Source of the DNA: a virus
DNA: 48,103 bases
Direction: 5' to 3' (one strand)
Virus record (IMG/VR): IMGVR_UViG_3300027861_000046
Span: 1 to 48,103 of that record
A program made the position numbers and the translations under genes. The notes under the pieces are model-generated. The model saw only the letters and a list, made by a program, of their open reading frames with translations, was not told the origin of the DNA and did no database searches. Below, piece by piece: positions 11,301-23,300 of this stretch (its first letter is position 1; each line of letters begins with the position of its first letter).

Positions 11301-12739
11301 CTACTTTTTCCTTTTATAAAGGAGGAAGTTGGAATTTCAGTTGCCGTTACACTTCTATTAAAAGTTACAGTTGTATAAGTTTGAATATCATAAAGATATA
11401 AATCCCATTGAGTTGCTGCACCAGAATATGCAGCATCAGTCAAGTTAAAGGTATATACTCTCGCAGCACCAATTATCGACCCCAATTGACCATATAAATC
11501 TAAAGTTTCATTTTCTTTTGGAGCACCACGGACATTATTAACTCTAAGTAAATGCCCCATCTCAAATGGAATATTTGCACTATTAATAGTTTCAGTGTCT
11601 CTTGGTTTTTCTATATCTATAGCAGTTTCTGTATCTAAAGTAACATCATAACCATCGACATATGCTCTTCCTGGACTTACCTGTAGACACATTAAGTCAT
11701 CTGATGGAGTATTTCCTTGCTCTGTGGTCTCACCTTCCAAGTATAATCCATCATTGTCAATTCTATCATTTAATGAATTGAGGGCTTTAACATCAAATTC
11801 ATCTACTGCATAATGACCAGATTCATCAAATGTTCTTTCTGCAATATAATCTCTTATTAAATTATAAACAGGTTTATTTTCAATTTTTTTAATTCTTCCT
11901 TCATCTACTCTTAATATCTCTACAAAATCAGTATCTGTATTATTAGATATTTCTTTTTTTGTAAGTGTTAATGCTATCTTTAATCTGTCTGCTCCTGGTG
12001 CTGCAAAATTAGTGAAACCACTTGCATTATCATACAAGGATGAATCATCTTTTGCATTTACAATAGTTTCTGATATTTTTAATCCTACTCTATAAGAAGG
12101 AGTATTTGTATAATAATCTAATATAAGTGTTTGCTTAGAAACTTCTACAAATGTTCCTCTAATAAAGTAAACACCATTATCTATAAATGCCGCTGAACCG
12201 GTAGATGTTGCATTTTGAGAAATTAATGATGCAAATACGGTTCCTGCATTAATTGTAGTGTTACCATATGTAACATTTTCACTTGCAAATAATTGCTCCC
12301 CATCTTGGAAAGTATCTACTTCTGCATCCTCTCCAGATTCTCCATATTTTACATAAATTGTAATATCAGTTACTAAATCACTATCAGATGTAAGTGCAAC
12401 TTCTTGAATAGATGCTGTTACTCCCGAAAGTTGTCCTGTAATCTTCTTTCCAATAAAATTTTTAATATAAACAGAGACATCTATACCTAAATTGACCGCA
12501 TTTAGTTTTACTGCAGAAAACTGATTATCAAAAGTTACAGATCCTGGAAGAACCATAGATCCTTCTTTAAAAATATTTCCACCAAAAGACTCTACTTGAT
12601 TTTGTAAGATGGACTGGAGAGTTGTTAATTCTCTAGCCTGAACTGGATATCCTGGTTTAAATAAAACTTTATAAAAGTTTTTATCCCCATCAAAATCATC
12701 ATAGTATGGGCTTATATTTAAGTCTGTGTTTTGTGCCAT
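5363..12739 (-). CDS. Giant baseplate or tail structural protein with DUF4815-like N-terminus
   Basis: The 2458-residue product begins with ISPYYDDFDGDKNFYKVLFK and PGYPVQARELTTLQSILQNQ, the signature of the DUF4815 family of cyanophage virion proteins. The N-terminal half continues as a long beta-rich region with DTLDFRPRVVNY. A middle region near residue 1620 has SDPLAQSFVVGRDIDAPDL. Near 1930 there is a Gly-Tyr repeat (VTITDSGSGYEVGDVVEVNS) and near 2080-2130 an IGDEVISYQTV...RGIEGKTESH module shared with gp7 and gp15. It sits between gp8 and gp13, where T4 encodes gp9-gp12 (fibre connector, wedge and short fibre), so I infer it fills part of that role. The same-strand coding of small genes around it supports a late operon. 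Confidence 0.88.
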   Translation of the reverse strand: MAQNTDLNISPYYDDFDGDKNFYKVLFKPGYPVQARELTTLQSILQNQVESFGGNIFKEGSMVLPGSVTFDNQFSAVKLNAVNLGIDVSVYIKNFIGKKITGQLSGVTASIQEVALTSDSDLVTDITIYVKYGESGEDAEVDTFQDGEQLFASENVTYGNTTINAGTVFASLISQNATSTGSAAFIDNGVYFIRGTFVEVSKQTLILDYYTNTPSYRVGLKISETIVNAKDDSSLYDNASGFTNFAAPGADRLKIALTLTKKEISNNTDTDFVEILRVDEGRIKKIENKPVYNLIRDYIAERTFDESGHYAVDEFDVKALNSLNDRIDNDGLYLEGETTEQGNTPSDDLMCLQVSPGRAYVDGYDVTLDTETAIDIEKPRDTETINSANIPFEMGHLLRVNNVRGAPKENETLDLYGQLGSIIGAARVYTFNLTDAAYSGAATQWDLYLYDIQTYTTVTFNRSVTATEIPTSSFIKGKSSGASGFVVLGASTADLNLSQTSGTFVTGEKLIVNGIETALTIASFTQNTIDQLDTVRQKGAEEFPSFSAFLSTGYNFTADAVLSPRKFSNGITEVNVTGTQVTSPGKLFSGVKENEIISVVEGTNLKYNRIVSISSDLATLTIASIDSVSGVYDGTSIGNGNYTANLRKAQIRNSENGFLYTNLPESNISSVDLSNSQLAITKQITQGSTDVDGDLVFGLLPTGITSAFYESFDQERYSIHYTGGGIGTITSDAFTLTGGGTGVEIEGLTSDQSDIVVNTTLKKNGIQSKIKKFTRSAVEVVELSKLAQSGSASSISINDGLTYNPYYGLRVQDDQISLNVPDVSKVLVVYESTNTANPTLDVIKFSSISNVGTDAIIGENIIGSESGTVARVVTNNASTDPEGGSSGGLDKLGVVYLNQNTFIAGETVTFKESNIISTVQSITLGKYNNVTNNFVLDGGQKNEYYDYSRLIRTTDSEPSKRLLVVFDHYIVPASDTGDVFTVLSYDSDRFLNDIPTIGPNNVRASDTLDFRPRVVNYSGISSSPFDFGSRTFTTDYNLKPGESSLIGFDFYLPRIDKLYLDKFENLIVSKGVSAKDPKASPSNDQSLMELATIILPPYLYDPDDVSINLVDNRRYTMRDIGQLEDRIENLERVTSLSLLEVSTEALRIEDEDGNNRFKSGFFVDNFVDGNLSDQNLTSADISEGQLRPRLLSNSLRQRVLPSSEISEENLDLTTNFELLDPNIQKTGNVVTLKYDSIDWLEQPLATRVENVNPFHVIEYVGSVKLSPENDFWIRTIYIPPSVQNITRRTTNVVTNTVRNTVSIPIQNETPEIPRFRNRLDFFAFALLRIRQATQRTDWRSSTNSRTQTSISSRTRVDVRSRDVLISSGDEQYIRSRNVSFFGRSLKPLTRHYQFLDNHSNVDFIPKLVEIANSTSLETSGTLQGSFTSGETVKVYKGGQETGRFRLATSNHKEGSFNSPSRTYNINPYVRKENLPNSYSQSSKTLNIDLNSLSDEAQGRFFGYITKGAKIVGQTSGAIAYVKDLRLISDNYGDLFGSFFIKNPHTNPAPNPRLLTGKKTYLLTSSSTNTKPLPGSKLISTGQGSYSAVGTLLTRQIQTTVTTTIDTTVRRTTTITTTRREVVRARRSDPLAQSFVVGRDIDAPDLNGFSSDDKGVVLTELDIYFANKPAGSEPLEVQIRTVELGIPTLNLVGESKTLYPDQITTSATGETATRVTFDEPKYLAPGNEYAVVLLAPTSDEYEVWIAKMGERTVNTQSLPDAEAVIYSKQFALGSLFKSQNGSIWTPTQELDLKFKLYKAKFTANTGIAYFGNPPLDQSNGYVNNLLTNPVTGLPKTVNLGVTTFTDSGLIDILNTGRKIAGSIPNSYGYIEYAGGPVSGTPTVTNGGENYTTQSDLATTTLVGKGSGLKLTIDSVDGNGAITNVTITDSGSGYEVGDVVEVNSGTTGRGALISISAITGRDTLYLTDVQGEVGAGNAFRTGIGVSYYDTDTTIVSLGTTQITDRTNTGTNSGNYLEVSHFNHGMYANNNKLQLSGVESDISPSILTAGLLSTELNTIFVQDSSVFETFEGLTVSASNPGYVKIGDEVISYQTVSSNELGTLVRGIEGKTESHEVNSKVQKYEFNGVSLRRINNVIYDISDTGIDSNGYYVEIDRSATYGVNRSADTATLPQLSFNRQFVGGGNNVYATENIQFNSLNPRFFVQAPGDSTSVSAVIRTTTGTSIDGTETSFQLLNEVEPVELNSFNNLKSTRIVCSRVNELQQPVFNNVSGRRSFTAAITLNSTDENLSPIINLENSTVEFASNYLNRPVTDFATDFRVNSILDDPHSAIYVSDTVSLSKPASSLKVILGAYRPASSDIRVLYSLVRDDSSEIEQEFELFPGYENLVTTSDGGFRVVDPSLNNGKSDVKVPASSANQFLEYEFSANDLGEFSGYSIKIIMSGTDQANAPIISDLRTIALA

Positions 12740-12745
12740 CTTTTT

Positions 12746-14260
12746 TTAGAATTCCAGAATAATTTTGATGTCTTCTTTTTGTCTAGAGTCTCTCTGAACT
12801 TCGGGTCGGTTGTCAATATAAATTATATCCCCCGTCTTTTTATTTATCTCTGGATTTGCAAGACCATTTGTAAAAGTAACTCCCAGATTAATCTGCTTAT
12901 TATTAACAACTACAACACTACCATTTAAGTTAGTATTAATATTTGCAGAACCTCCACTAGTATTAAATTCAATATCATTACCAGAAATAAATGGTACTAT
13001 ATTTTTTGTACTGTTACTAAGTGTTTGATCTACCTTATTTCCAAAACATAATGATCTGTCTTGGTAATATTTCAGAACTTTAGTATCATTATCAAATGAT
13101 ACAACATAACCTCTTGCAATAACATTATTACCTTGATCTTGCGTTATTATTTCTCCAATATCCACATTTCTAGACTCTGATAGTCCAATACCAGAAAGAG
13201 ATGAGAATGTATTTTCGGTAAAAGTTACTCCTGCTCCAGAAAATGTTTCGGGATTTTTTATAATTCCGACCTGGGCAAATTTAGTGTCTATTGGAAAATC
13301 TTTAGTCGAATCATCAAATCTCGCATACATTAAAACTTTATCTGTTCCCAACTCATCATAAATGTTATATCCATGACCTTTTGATGGGGGAATTATGGGT
13401 ATTAATTTAGCCGGATTACCAGTTGCAGGTAGATCAATAATTCCATAAGTATATCCTTTTCCACCATTTGTCACCGCAACATCTGTTATAACTCCATTAT
13501 TTGTTGTTATAGAAACTGTAGCACCACTTCCATCTCCTAAAATATCTGCAGTCGTGCCTGTAGTGTATCCTGTCCCACCATCCTCAATATATACTGCTTT
13601 TATTTGATTATTGTTAGTATCAGAATTTCCTCCTTCTCTAATAGTTTGAATACTAGAATCCGTTGTGGTTAACCAATCATTAGGGACTGTAATATATTCT
13701 GTAGAATCAAATTTAATTACATCTAATGGAGAAATGCTGAATAGATATTTCCATCTATATCCATCAGATCCTGCAACAGATGGTTCTACATCAGTCTGTG
13801 TTGGTTCTATTGTCGATCCTGTAACAGTGGGATTAGTACCAAAAGAACCATTATCTATGCAAATATAAACTTTAAATTCACTTGTGACAACATAATAATT
13901 TGCATCATATAATCTTACCGTTTTGGATACAGGTATTTCATTACCTTGTCGATAATCATGACGATACATGTCATAAGGAGTATTTGCAACCCATTCAACT
14001 TTTCTTATAACTCTTCTGGCATTTTCTGTAGTAATTTTCTTACCAAATAAACTAGTATCTCTATAATGAGACAAATATTGAAAATTATCTACAGGATTAT
14101 TAGTTGTGCTTGTATTCCAATTGTCAGTTCTTCCAAATCCAACTGATCCTGGAGTTGGATTTGATAAACCTAAGAAAGCATAGTAAGAATTATTACTGAT
14201 AGACTCTACAAAAGAACCAGCATTCAATATTCTAAATTGATCTGTTACGAATGCGGACAT
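12746..14260 (-). CDS. 8: Baseplate wedge subunit gp8
   Basis: T4 gp8 is a dimeric wedge protein that joins gp7, gp10 and gp6. The clearest evidence is the C-terminus: DIIYIDNRPEVQRDSRQKED then IKIILEF aligns with the T4 ending MIYMENRPP...EEINILFTF. The N-terminus has SNPTPGSVGFGRTDNWNTST, like the T4 FGRSEPW segment. EPSVAGSDGYRWKYLFSISP (about residue 160) matches T4 DGYVWEYLFEIPP. It is 504 residues against 334. An inserted Gly-Tyr module (VYIEDGGTGYTTGTTADILG and AVTNGGKGYTYG, about 225-280) explains much of the difference. A TATAAATA late promoter lies 18-25 bp before the ATG. Confidence 0.93.
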   Translation of the reverse strand: MSAFVTDQFRILNAGSFVESISNNSYYAFLGLSNPTPGSVGFGRTDNWNTSTTNNPVDNFQYLSHYRDTSLFGKKITTENARRVIRKVEWVANTPYDMYRHDYRQGNEIPVSKTVRLYDANYYVVTSEFKVYICIDNGSFGTNPTVTGSTIEPTQTDVEPSVAGSDGYRWKYLFSISPLDVIKFDSTEYITVPNDWLTTTDSSIQTIREGGNSDTNNNQIKAVYIEDGGTGYTTGTTADILGDGSGATVSITTNNGVITDVAVTNGGKGYTYGIIDLPATGNPAKLIPIIPPSKGHGYNIYDELGTDKVLMYARFDDSTKDFPIDTKFAQVGIIKNPETFSGAGVTFTENTFSSLSGIGLSESRNVDIGEIITQDQGNNVIARGYVVSFDNDTKVLKYYQDRSLCFGNKVDQTLSNSTKNIVPFISGNDIEFNTSGGSANINTNLNGSVVVVNNKQINLGVTFTNGLANPEINKKTGDIIYIDNRPEVQRDSRQKEDIKIILEF

Positions 14261-14277
14261 ATTAATAGTTTTTTATA

Positions 14278-14285
14278 TATTTATA
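14278..14285 (-). promoter_or_regulatory. T4-type late promoter before gp8
   Basis: TATAAATA on the minus strand, 18-25 bp before the gp8 ATG, in the 44-bp gap after the gp7-like gene. It gives gp8 and the 2458-residue gene their own late start. Confidence 0.82.
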
Positions 14286-14304
14286 AGACAATTTTAGTTT
14301 TCAA

Positions 14305-17300
14305 TTATACTTCTCTTTTGGGCAATGCTCCAGTTTTTCTAATGCCAATACCTCTTCTCTGAATTGTTGGATATGTTGTCAATCCAGATACGGTATTTCC
14401 AGTAACTCCAATTGATATTGGGTTTGCAGATCTTGTTCCACCTTCTAATAATCCCCATGAGTATTTTCCAACTGGATTTAATATACTTCCAGTAGTTCCA
14501 AGACCAACTATATTAGAATTTGAATCTACATTACATGTAATAATTCCAATTGCATCATTATTAGATATGGCAGAAACGTAATAAACATTATCTAAGAAAG
14601 TAGTTCCAATTCCAACAACTGCAGAATTTGAATTGTCGATTGAGGTAACTCCACTACCAATTTGAGTATCATATATGTAAATTGGATATCCTACCGATAG
14701 TCCATTAAAATATTGATCAGTAACGTTATGCTGTACTTTAAATTCTAATGCTAAAGGAACACCAACTCCAGATGCTGTTGTAATACCAGTTACAATACCA
14801 GAGAAACCAGAGAAACCAGTAATACTAGGAGCACTAAATCCTGTGATTTTTTCAATATTAAGATTTGGAGTTTCGGCAAATATTGTGGGAGCAACTGTAT
14901 ATCCAAGTCCAGGATTGGTAATTGTAGTTCCAGTAACTATCCCATTCGTAATAGATGCCGTTGCTGTTGCTGTTGTTGTTCCTATCCCTACAAATTTCAG
15001 ATTTATTGTCGTTTGATTTGGTAAATATCCAAAACCAGAATTAGTCGTAGTTATTCCATTTACAGATCCATTTCCATCAATCGAAGCAGTAAATAAAGCA
15101 GTGACTGGATTAGTATCTTCTATAATTACTGCATCTAATGGAGTCGAAGAATCGGTGTATCCATTATCAGTTTCATAATTAAATAATTCTACATTATCAA
15201 CAAATATTTCAGTGTCCGTTGTAGACACATCTTTGATAATTCTTGCAGTTGGGAAGATTAACGGTTCTAATACATCTCTTGATTTATATACATATTGACC
15301 ATTAATTTTCTTATCTGTTTTTTGCTTAGTCCAAGATAAAGGTTTGTAATTGGTTTCATCAACTCCTAATCCAGTATATCGATTAGTTTCAAATTTATCA
15401 GAGAAAGTTAAGTTATAAACTGTTCTTTCATCTTGTGTTATTGTATTTGGATAAATGTTATTACTTATAACTTGAACAATATCACCAGTTTCTATAGTTG
15501 GTATAATATTATCAACTAATATAGAATCAGTTCCATCAACACCTTTATAGAAGTAAATTTCAATTTCATCTTGAGGTAGTGGTGCTCTTGTAAATACAAA
15601 TGATGTCCCACCCTCAAAGATATAATTTTCTACTGGTTTTTGCAATACTCCATTAACAAAAATTATAAGAACATTGTTAATATTTTCTTCAATTGGAGAA
15701 TTTTTTTGAGGTTCAAAACTCAAAAGTTCTGAATTGTAATTAAGTGGGAATCTAGTTCTTGATCCATCTTGTAAGTTTTGAATGGAATCAATATAATCAA
15801 GTTCACCAAATTCCCAAGCAGCAAAATTATCAGAGTAAGTATCAACTACTGTAATCTCAAAATCTGATATTGGAGACGATAGAGAACCATCAGTGACTAA
15901 TCCAACTGGTTTGAATACATCACCTCTTCTGAAATTATATCCTGGTCTTGAGAATTTAACTTCACTTACTTCGAATAAAGTAGATCCTATTCCCGTAGAT
16001 CCACTAACTTTTAAATCTACTAATAATCCATTTCCTGTATCAGTTGTTGCTCCAATTCCTAACCTAGAAACACCAACTACTGGTAGATTCTTATATGATG
16101 GATCAGAAACGAATATTTCAGGATTACTATATCCAGTTCCTCCACCAACAACATTAAATGATAAAGTTCCTCCAACACCAATATTTGCTGTGATTGTTGC
16201 TGCAGCACCAGAATGACCACTTTCGTATACTGATATTCCAATAGAAACTAAACCATTGTATCCAGAACCATGTCCTGTCGTTCCTAGTCCAACAGATACA
16301 ATAGAACCTCCAGCACCAACAACAGCAGTCACAGAAGCACCTACAAGTGGTGCAAACCCAAGTCCAGGTGTAGATCCATAAGAAACTATAATTCCACCTC
16401 TAGGAACTTCATTTAAATTAACATCGTAATCAGAAACAATATATTGAAGTGGGTCATTGAAACTTGTAATACCTGAGAATTCTACAGTTGTTATTCCTGC
16501 ACTGGAGTCTTCTAAGATTTGATAATTGAATCTTGTTGGATTATTATCAGTTTTGGGTGATTGATAAATGTTATTAATGAATACTAAACCACTTGCACCT
16601 TCTGTTCCAATTCCTGTAGTATTTGCACCACCAACTTTCAGAGTAAATGTTCTTCCAATTCCAGTAAATTCATCGGACAAATCATCATAAACTTTATTAT
16701 TGTCATAATTAGATTTAAAAAATACTCTACCAGTAAATGATGAAGTTTCAAAATCTAAATTATTTTTTGTTTTTGCGATTTGTGGATTACCTCTTGGTGC
16801 TTCCGTGAAATAAATTTCACTGTCTTCAATATTAAATGATCCTTTATAAATTCTTACTAAGGTGGAATCTGCATGAGTTGTTGCGGAAGAACCCACAAAT
16901 CCTCTCTTAACCTCAACTAAATTTATAGTTCCATTATTTGTAATTGGTCCCACATTTGTTGTTCCAAAACCAACATTAGTGACACCCATATATTCTTCAT
17001 CAACTTTCAATATATCTCTTGGATTTATTGTTGAAATTCCACTCAAAGACACAATAGTTCCGATATTGTTTAGAGAACCACCAACATTTCCACTCAAAGT
17101 ATGTGTAATCTTAGTAGGTGCTATTGGGTATTGGACCAATTCATCAACAGTTAAGATGCACTTAGTGTTTCTTTCTTTCATAGTGAATCTATGAGCATTT
17201 CCTTCTCCAAGAGAAGTAAATGTTGTTCCAATTCCTGCAGCAGCTGCTGTAGTTGTTATTGCTACTTTGAAAGTATTTTCGGTTAATTTAATAGCATATA

Positions 17301-20300
17301 CTGTTGATGGCAATTCTCCACTAGAAGTAACCACTGCACTAGTTCCAACACCAACGATTGTAGAGTTTGGAGTATAGATTAATTCTTCTCCAGTTACGAA
17401 GAAGTGATTTTGAATTGTAAATATTCCAGTAGATGCATCTAATGCAGATGAATTGGGATTAAATTTCTTCGAGAAAATTGGAATATTATTATCAGTCAAT
17501 TCAAAACTACTTTTATTAATCCTATTGAGATTAATAGCATTATAGAATTTTTCATCAATACTTTCAGTTACGGAACCATATGATAAATCTAAAGGTTCAT
17601 TAACAACATCTATTAGAGAATAAAATGATTTACTGAATATTTCAATATCAATTTGACCTGTTTGATTTGCATCTGGGAAGAATTTAAGTATTAAATCACT
17701 TCCAGATATTTCTCCACCAAATGTTCCAATACCAGAAGCATCATCCAATTCACTATCATCATTAGATACTGAAAGGAAAGGTAATTGTTGAGTATAAACA
17801 TCAGATCCTTCATCAATTAACAAAACCTGATGGAGTGCTTTTGTAGAACCTATACTTACTTGAATTAAAGATTTTGATGCATTAAATAAAGATCTATCTA
17901 AGGTTTGAATTGTTGTAGAGGAAGCACCTACTGTAGAATAATATCCAGAATCGTAAATTATGCTTCTTTCTTGACCATCAAATTGTTCAGAAGATTTAAA
18001 TCTGTATGTACCAATTCCAGTAGATGTTGTACCAAATCCAACAATATTAGTTCTTATCTTAAGTTGATCAGAAGAAGTATTTTCGTGTATTAGTGATAAA
18101 ACTCCACTTCCCAAGTCAGTGCAAGTGAATATACCTATTTGATTTCCTGTCGAAGAACTCAAAACATTGCTATCAATATAGTATTCTGACATGAAAGTAT
18201 TTGTTCCAGCAATAGAAACATATAATCTCACATAATTCATGTCATTGGTTTCCGTATTGATCACTTGTGCATTAACATAAAGAGATTTGAAATTATTAGC
18301 ATCTAAAGAAATAATTGTTGTAGTTCCAATTCCTACACTAGTATTTTCTATATTTACAGAACCTGTCAAATTAACAAAACCTATAGACTGTGTTCCAACA
18401 CCAGATAAAGTTGAATTAAATATTTGCTTAATTACTTTTAGATCATAATTTGTATTAATTGTATCATTTGGAACAAATCTTAAGAAAGTTTTTTCAGTTT
18501 CGTCTGTAAATAAGTCAAAAATACCATAATTAAATTCTTGTCCAGATATGGACTCATTTTCAACAATGACTGATTCTAATTCATTTTTTAAAATAGTAAT
18601 ATCTGTTAACTGAAGTTCAGTACCATCTTCACTAGACACTCTTAATAAGTAATTAAAATATGTTCTATTATCAAGTTCTTCTACTAATAAAAATTCTGTA
18701 GATTCAGATTCTGAGTTTGAGAATTGATTTTGAAGATCATCAATTGTTAATACATTAAGATTTTTTAATTCTGTATAATTTGTAAGTCTTTTAGTTTTTA
18801 ATTTTAAAAATTTTGATTTTGAATCTACAACATCAACATCAATAACATTATCAAAATTATTAATAGTGTCTACTCTTTTCTCATCAATTACATCATAAAC
18901 TATAGTAATTCCATCTTTAGTAGTAGATAAACCTGCACTTGTATTTGATGTTATTCCAGTGTCCGCAAAATTTTTCAATCCACTTGTATGAACTAAACTT
19001 TCTACTGGAGATTGCTGATCTCTATATGTTATTGAACTCTTTACGGAATAAGATAAATTTTGATAGTAGTTATTATCTGGAGTGACCTGAAAATCTTCAC
19101 TTAATTTTCCAGTTTCAGTATCCCAACCAATATCTTTTGTGTTAGAATATCCAACATTAAATGTTCCTTCATTTAAATTTATAGACTTAATTGTTGCGAC
19201 AGTGCCAGATTCATTTCCAATAACAACCTCACCTACTGATAACTCATATGATCCTAAAACTTTTAAAGAATCTCCACCACTTCCTGTAACTTCCAAATCT
19301 CTTATTATCTTATTTGAAGATAAAGTTTCTCCAATAAAAAATTTGGATGGTTCTTGAACTACCTTGAAAGTAGGATAATCATTTTTATTAATTATTACTC
19401 CACTAAAATCTTGAATTGGTTTTGCAATTCCAGTATTTGTGGTGAATTCGGATACACCAATAGAGACTGTATCATTAACTCCCGCAGTGCTATATCCCTT
19501 TACCTTAAAGAATTTGTATCCATAATCAGAAGAATTGAATCCATCTCCATCGGAACTAGATTTTATAATACCTTCAATGAATACTTCATCTCCAACAGCA
19601 AATGGTGGAGTATTAAAAGTATTTCCAATACCAGGTGTTGATATTGTGCATGTGAAAGTATCACTATTTGATGATTCTACCTTTTCAATCGCAACACCAT
19701 TATTATTATTTGTTGTAAAAACTTTTACAGTTTCATCAGGTAAACCTTTTGGTTGTACTTTAATATCTAAAGAAGAAATTGCAGATCCTGTTATTTTTGC
19801 CTCAATAAATCCAGAATCTATTACACTTCCATCTTTAGAGTTTACAAGAGTGATTGATGGTGCAGATACATAACCTTCACCTCCACTAATTATTGATATC
19901 TGACTTAATGTATTTGAATCTTTTAATACAATATTTGGAGAAACCTTAACCTTAGGTCTTAAAGTTTTATCCGAAGAATAGGTAAATCTATTATTGATGA
20001 CTCTACTTTCTTTTATAGAACCTACATCTATAGATTTTACGTTTACGATTAAATCTACTCCAGAAACAGAGTTTGTATATTTTAAAGAAGGTAATTTTTT
20101 ATATCCAGTTCCTGAAGATATAATACTTAAAGATTTAACTGGCCCAGATGGAGAATTTGATATTGTTGAGTACTCTAATGTGTCACATTCGGTTGAACCA
20201 TAAGAAAGTTTTTCTGGTTTTTTGTCAATATTTACATTAAAGGTTGTTGCCGCAACACCACTAATAGTATATGAGTTATTATAGTCACTATCAACATACT

Positions 20301-23300
20301 TAATACTTGAATAATTATTAACATCAGTATCGGACTTAACTAATACTCCATCTTTTTCTAAGGTATAGAACAATTCACTAATTTGTAAGTTGTAATCTAA
20401 TGTAAGAGTTGCTGTAGATGTTACTCCAACAGTTCCTACTCCAGATACATTAAAAGTGACACTAGAACCAGTAGAAACAAATTCATTATTGAACTCTTTG
20501 TCCTGATACAATCTCAAACTATAATTTACGAGTGAAGAATCTGAAAGGTCAAATACTAAATTATTATTTTTGATTGGTTGTAATTGTGGGTTAATTAATG
20601 AGATTGATTGTGAAGAACTTCCTGTAGAAGCAAAACTTACAACTGTCGGAGGATTTTTCTGAGAATCTATTAAAGTTTCACATAGATTAATTCTATTTCT
20701 ATTAATCCTATAAACAAAATATTCCTCAGATCCATTATCCTCATAAAGAATTTTGTCTCCGGTTACTAAACCATGATCCGAAATAGTAATTTCGTTAGAT
20801 GTAGTATTAATTCCTGTAGAGTTGAATCCAATTGGATTGACTACAATATTATCAATTTCCGATTTATAAAGAACACGAACTGCTGTTGAAGTTCCAGTAC
20901 CGACTGAAAGATTTGGTTGAACATCTAATGTTACTGTATCTCCATTTTGAAGTTCATGAGAAGTTGATACAGAAACAGTCACTACATTCTTATCTACATC
21001 TCCCAATATTTGAGTATAATTAGATTCGAATGAATACTTATCACTATCATCTCCATTATCATGGAAGAACAATTCTTCACCTGCAATTTCAGTCTTTAAT
21101 CCAATAAGACTTGGACTTTTCTTAACTACAAAAAGGTTGCTTTGGTCTAGCAAAGGTTGTTGTGATGCAGACAATCCATCAATAGAAACATTTATATCTA
21201 TTCCATTTTTAGTATAAACAACTGGTTGATTCGTTACAAAAGGATGATTTTCAATGTAAATTTCTTTTGTAGGAATACTTCTAATTACATTAGGAATATT
21301 GCCAAATGTAAATGATGTACTGTATCCAACACCACTTATAGTTCCAACACCAACAGATTCTCTAGGATTGAAGAAAACCTTATCATTTACTTTTGAATCA
21401 AATTTATCTACAGATTTGGAAATTGTAAAAGAATCTGGTAAGAAAGATACTGCTGTTCCAACAGTATGTGATACACCTGCCAATCCTCTTTCGATTCTAA
21501 TAATATTTTGATTTTTAAATACTTCAAGAATTTTTAAAGTTTCTGTTTCAATACTAATACTACTACCAACTGATACTTGTTCTGGAATTGGAGAAACATA
21601 AATTTCTGTTGTAAATCCTACAGATGCAGATGTTATAGTAGAAAGACATCTTCCATTTGTATAAGAAGGAACTGTAATTTGATGTGTTCCATTAAGTGCC
21701 GATAGATTTGTAGAAAAACCAGATATAGTTACATAATCTAAATTTAAAAGGTCATGATTGGGTAATATTGATATTTTTACTCTACTCGTAGATTCCCATG
21801 TAAAAATAGAATTTAAGTATTCAGTTGAATTTGTATTTAATTCTATAATACTCTTTCCTTTAACAGAAGCAACACTAACATCTAAACCACTTCCTGAAGT
21901 ATCTGTATTATCAAATACTAATTTATCTCCAACTTTGTAATTACTACCAGAATTTTCAATCTCTATAGATTTTGCAGAGTCTGATGTTACAGACACTACT
22001 TCTATTTTTTGATCTAAAATATCACTAGTTTCATTAATAAAATCATAATCAGACTTTAATTCTGATACTTTGTAAGGAAAAGTATTTCTTAATAAATTTG
22101 AATTATTGAAATCAAATGATTGATCCAAATTGGAATTAGAAATTAATTTTGATTTATACTTATTGCCTATAAAATATGGGAATTGATCTATCGTAGCATG
22201 ATATGCATAAACACCATTTGGATACTCTATATTTTTTTCATATCTACCATTATATTCATCTAAATCTCCATCTCCATTAAATTGATAGTCTTCAACAAAA
22301 AATCCAGCATCAAATCCGGATGGTCTATCTTCAACATTCGATGTATTTAAGATATATCCAGATTCTAATGATTTCAATCCTGAAGATGTATCATTAGGAT
22401 TGATGTATCCATATGGCCCGTAGATTGGATTGCCATCATAAGACCATCCGATTATTCTTGAGATACTGGTAGATCCTGAACCTACTTCACTTTCTTTAAA
22501 AGAATTTCTCAAATTCTCAAAATACTTTGATACTGAATATTGAAGATTATCGTTACCTTCTAATAAAACTTCTCCAGTAGTGAATCTTGTAATATTGTCA
22601 TTTAAAGTCAATTTTCTTATTTGTGGATCAATGAAGGAATTTTTTCCTGATGAAACAACTTGAATCTTTGTATTTGATGCTGAATATCCAATACCAGTAT
22701 TCAAAACCTTAACTTCTGATATTTGACCATTATTAATTATTGCTCGTAATTCTGCACCGGTTCCAGAACCAGAAACAATCAATTCTGGAACAGAATAATA
22801 TTCACTTCCAACAAAACTTGTAAAAACACTAATTATTCTTCCATTAACAATTGATGGTGTTAATTGAGCAGATTTTCCATTTTTTATAGAGATTATTGGT
22901 TTTTTCTCTAAATTTAAAATTGAAGATCCATATCCAGTTCCAGATTCATAAACATAAGCATCAACAATACTTCCTTTTACTACTGGAGTGACTACTAAAT
23001 CTCGATACTCTTGAGTAGTAGTTCCAAATCCTACAGTATTATATTTAATTGAAACAGAAATTTCCGGATATTTGAAATATTGATATCCACTTCCCGTACT
23101 ATTAAATGTTTTATAATCTTGTCTTTCATAATTTGAAGTAACTGTTCCTCCAATTCCAGCATCACACAATCTAAATGAATCGTCATCAAGTTTTAATACA
23201 TAATATTGATTTGTAGTTGTAATTCCAGATATTTGTCCAGATTCATAATCATATTCAATAATTTCACCATCATTAAATCCATGATTTTTGAAATTGACAG

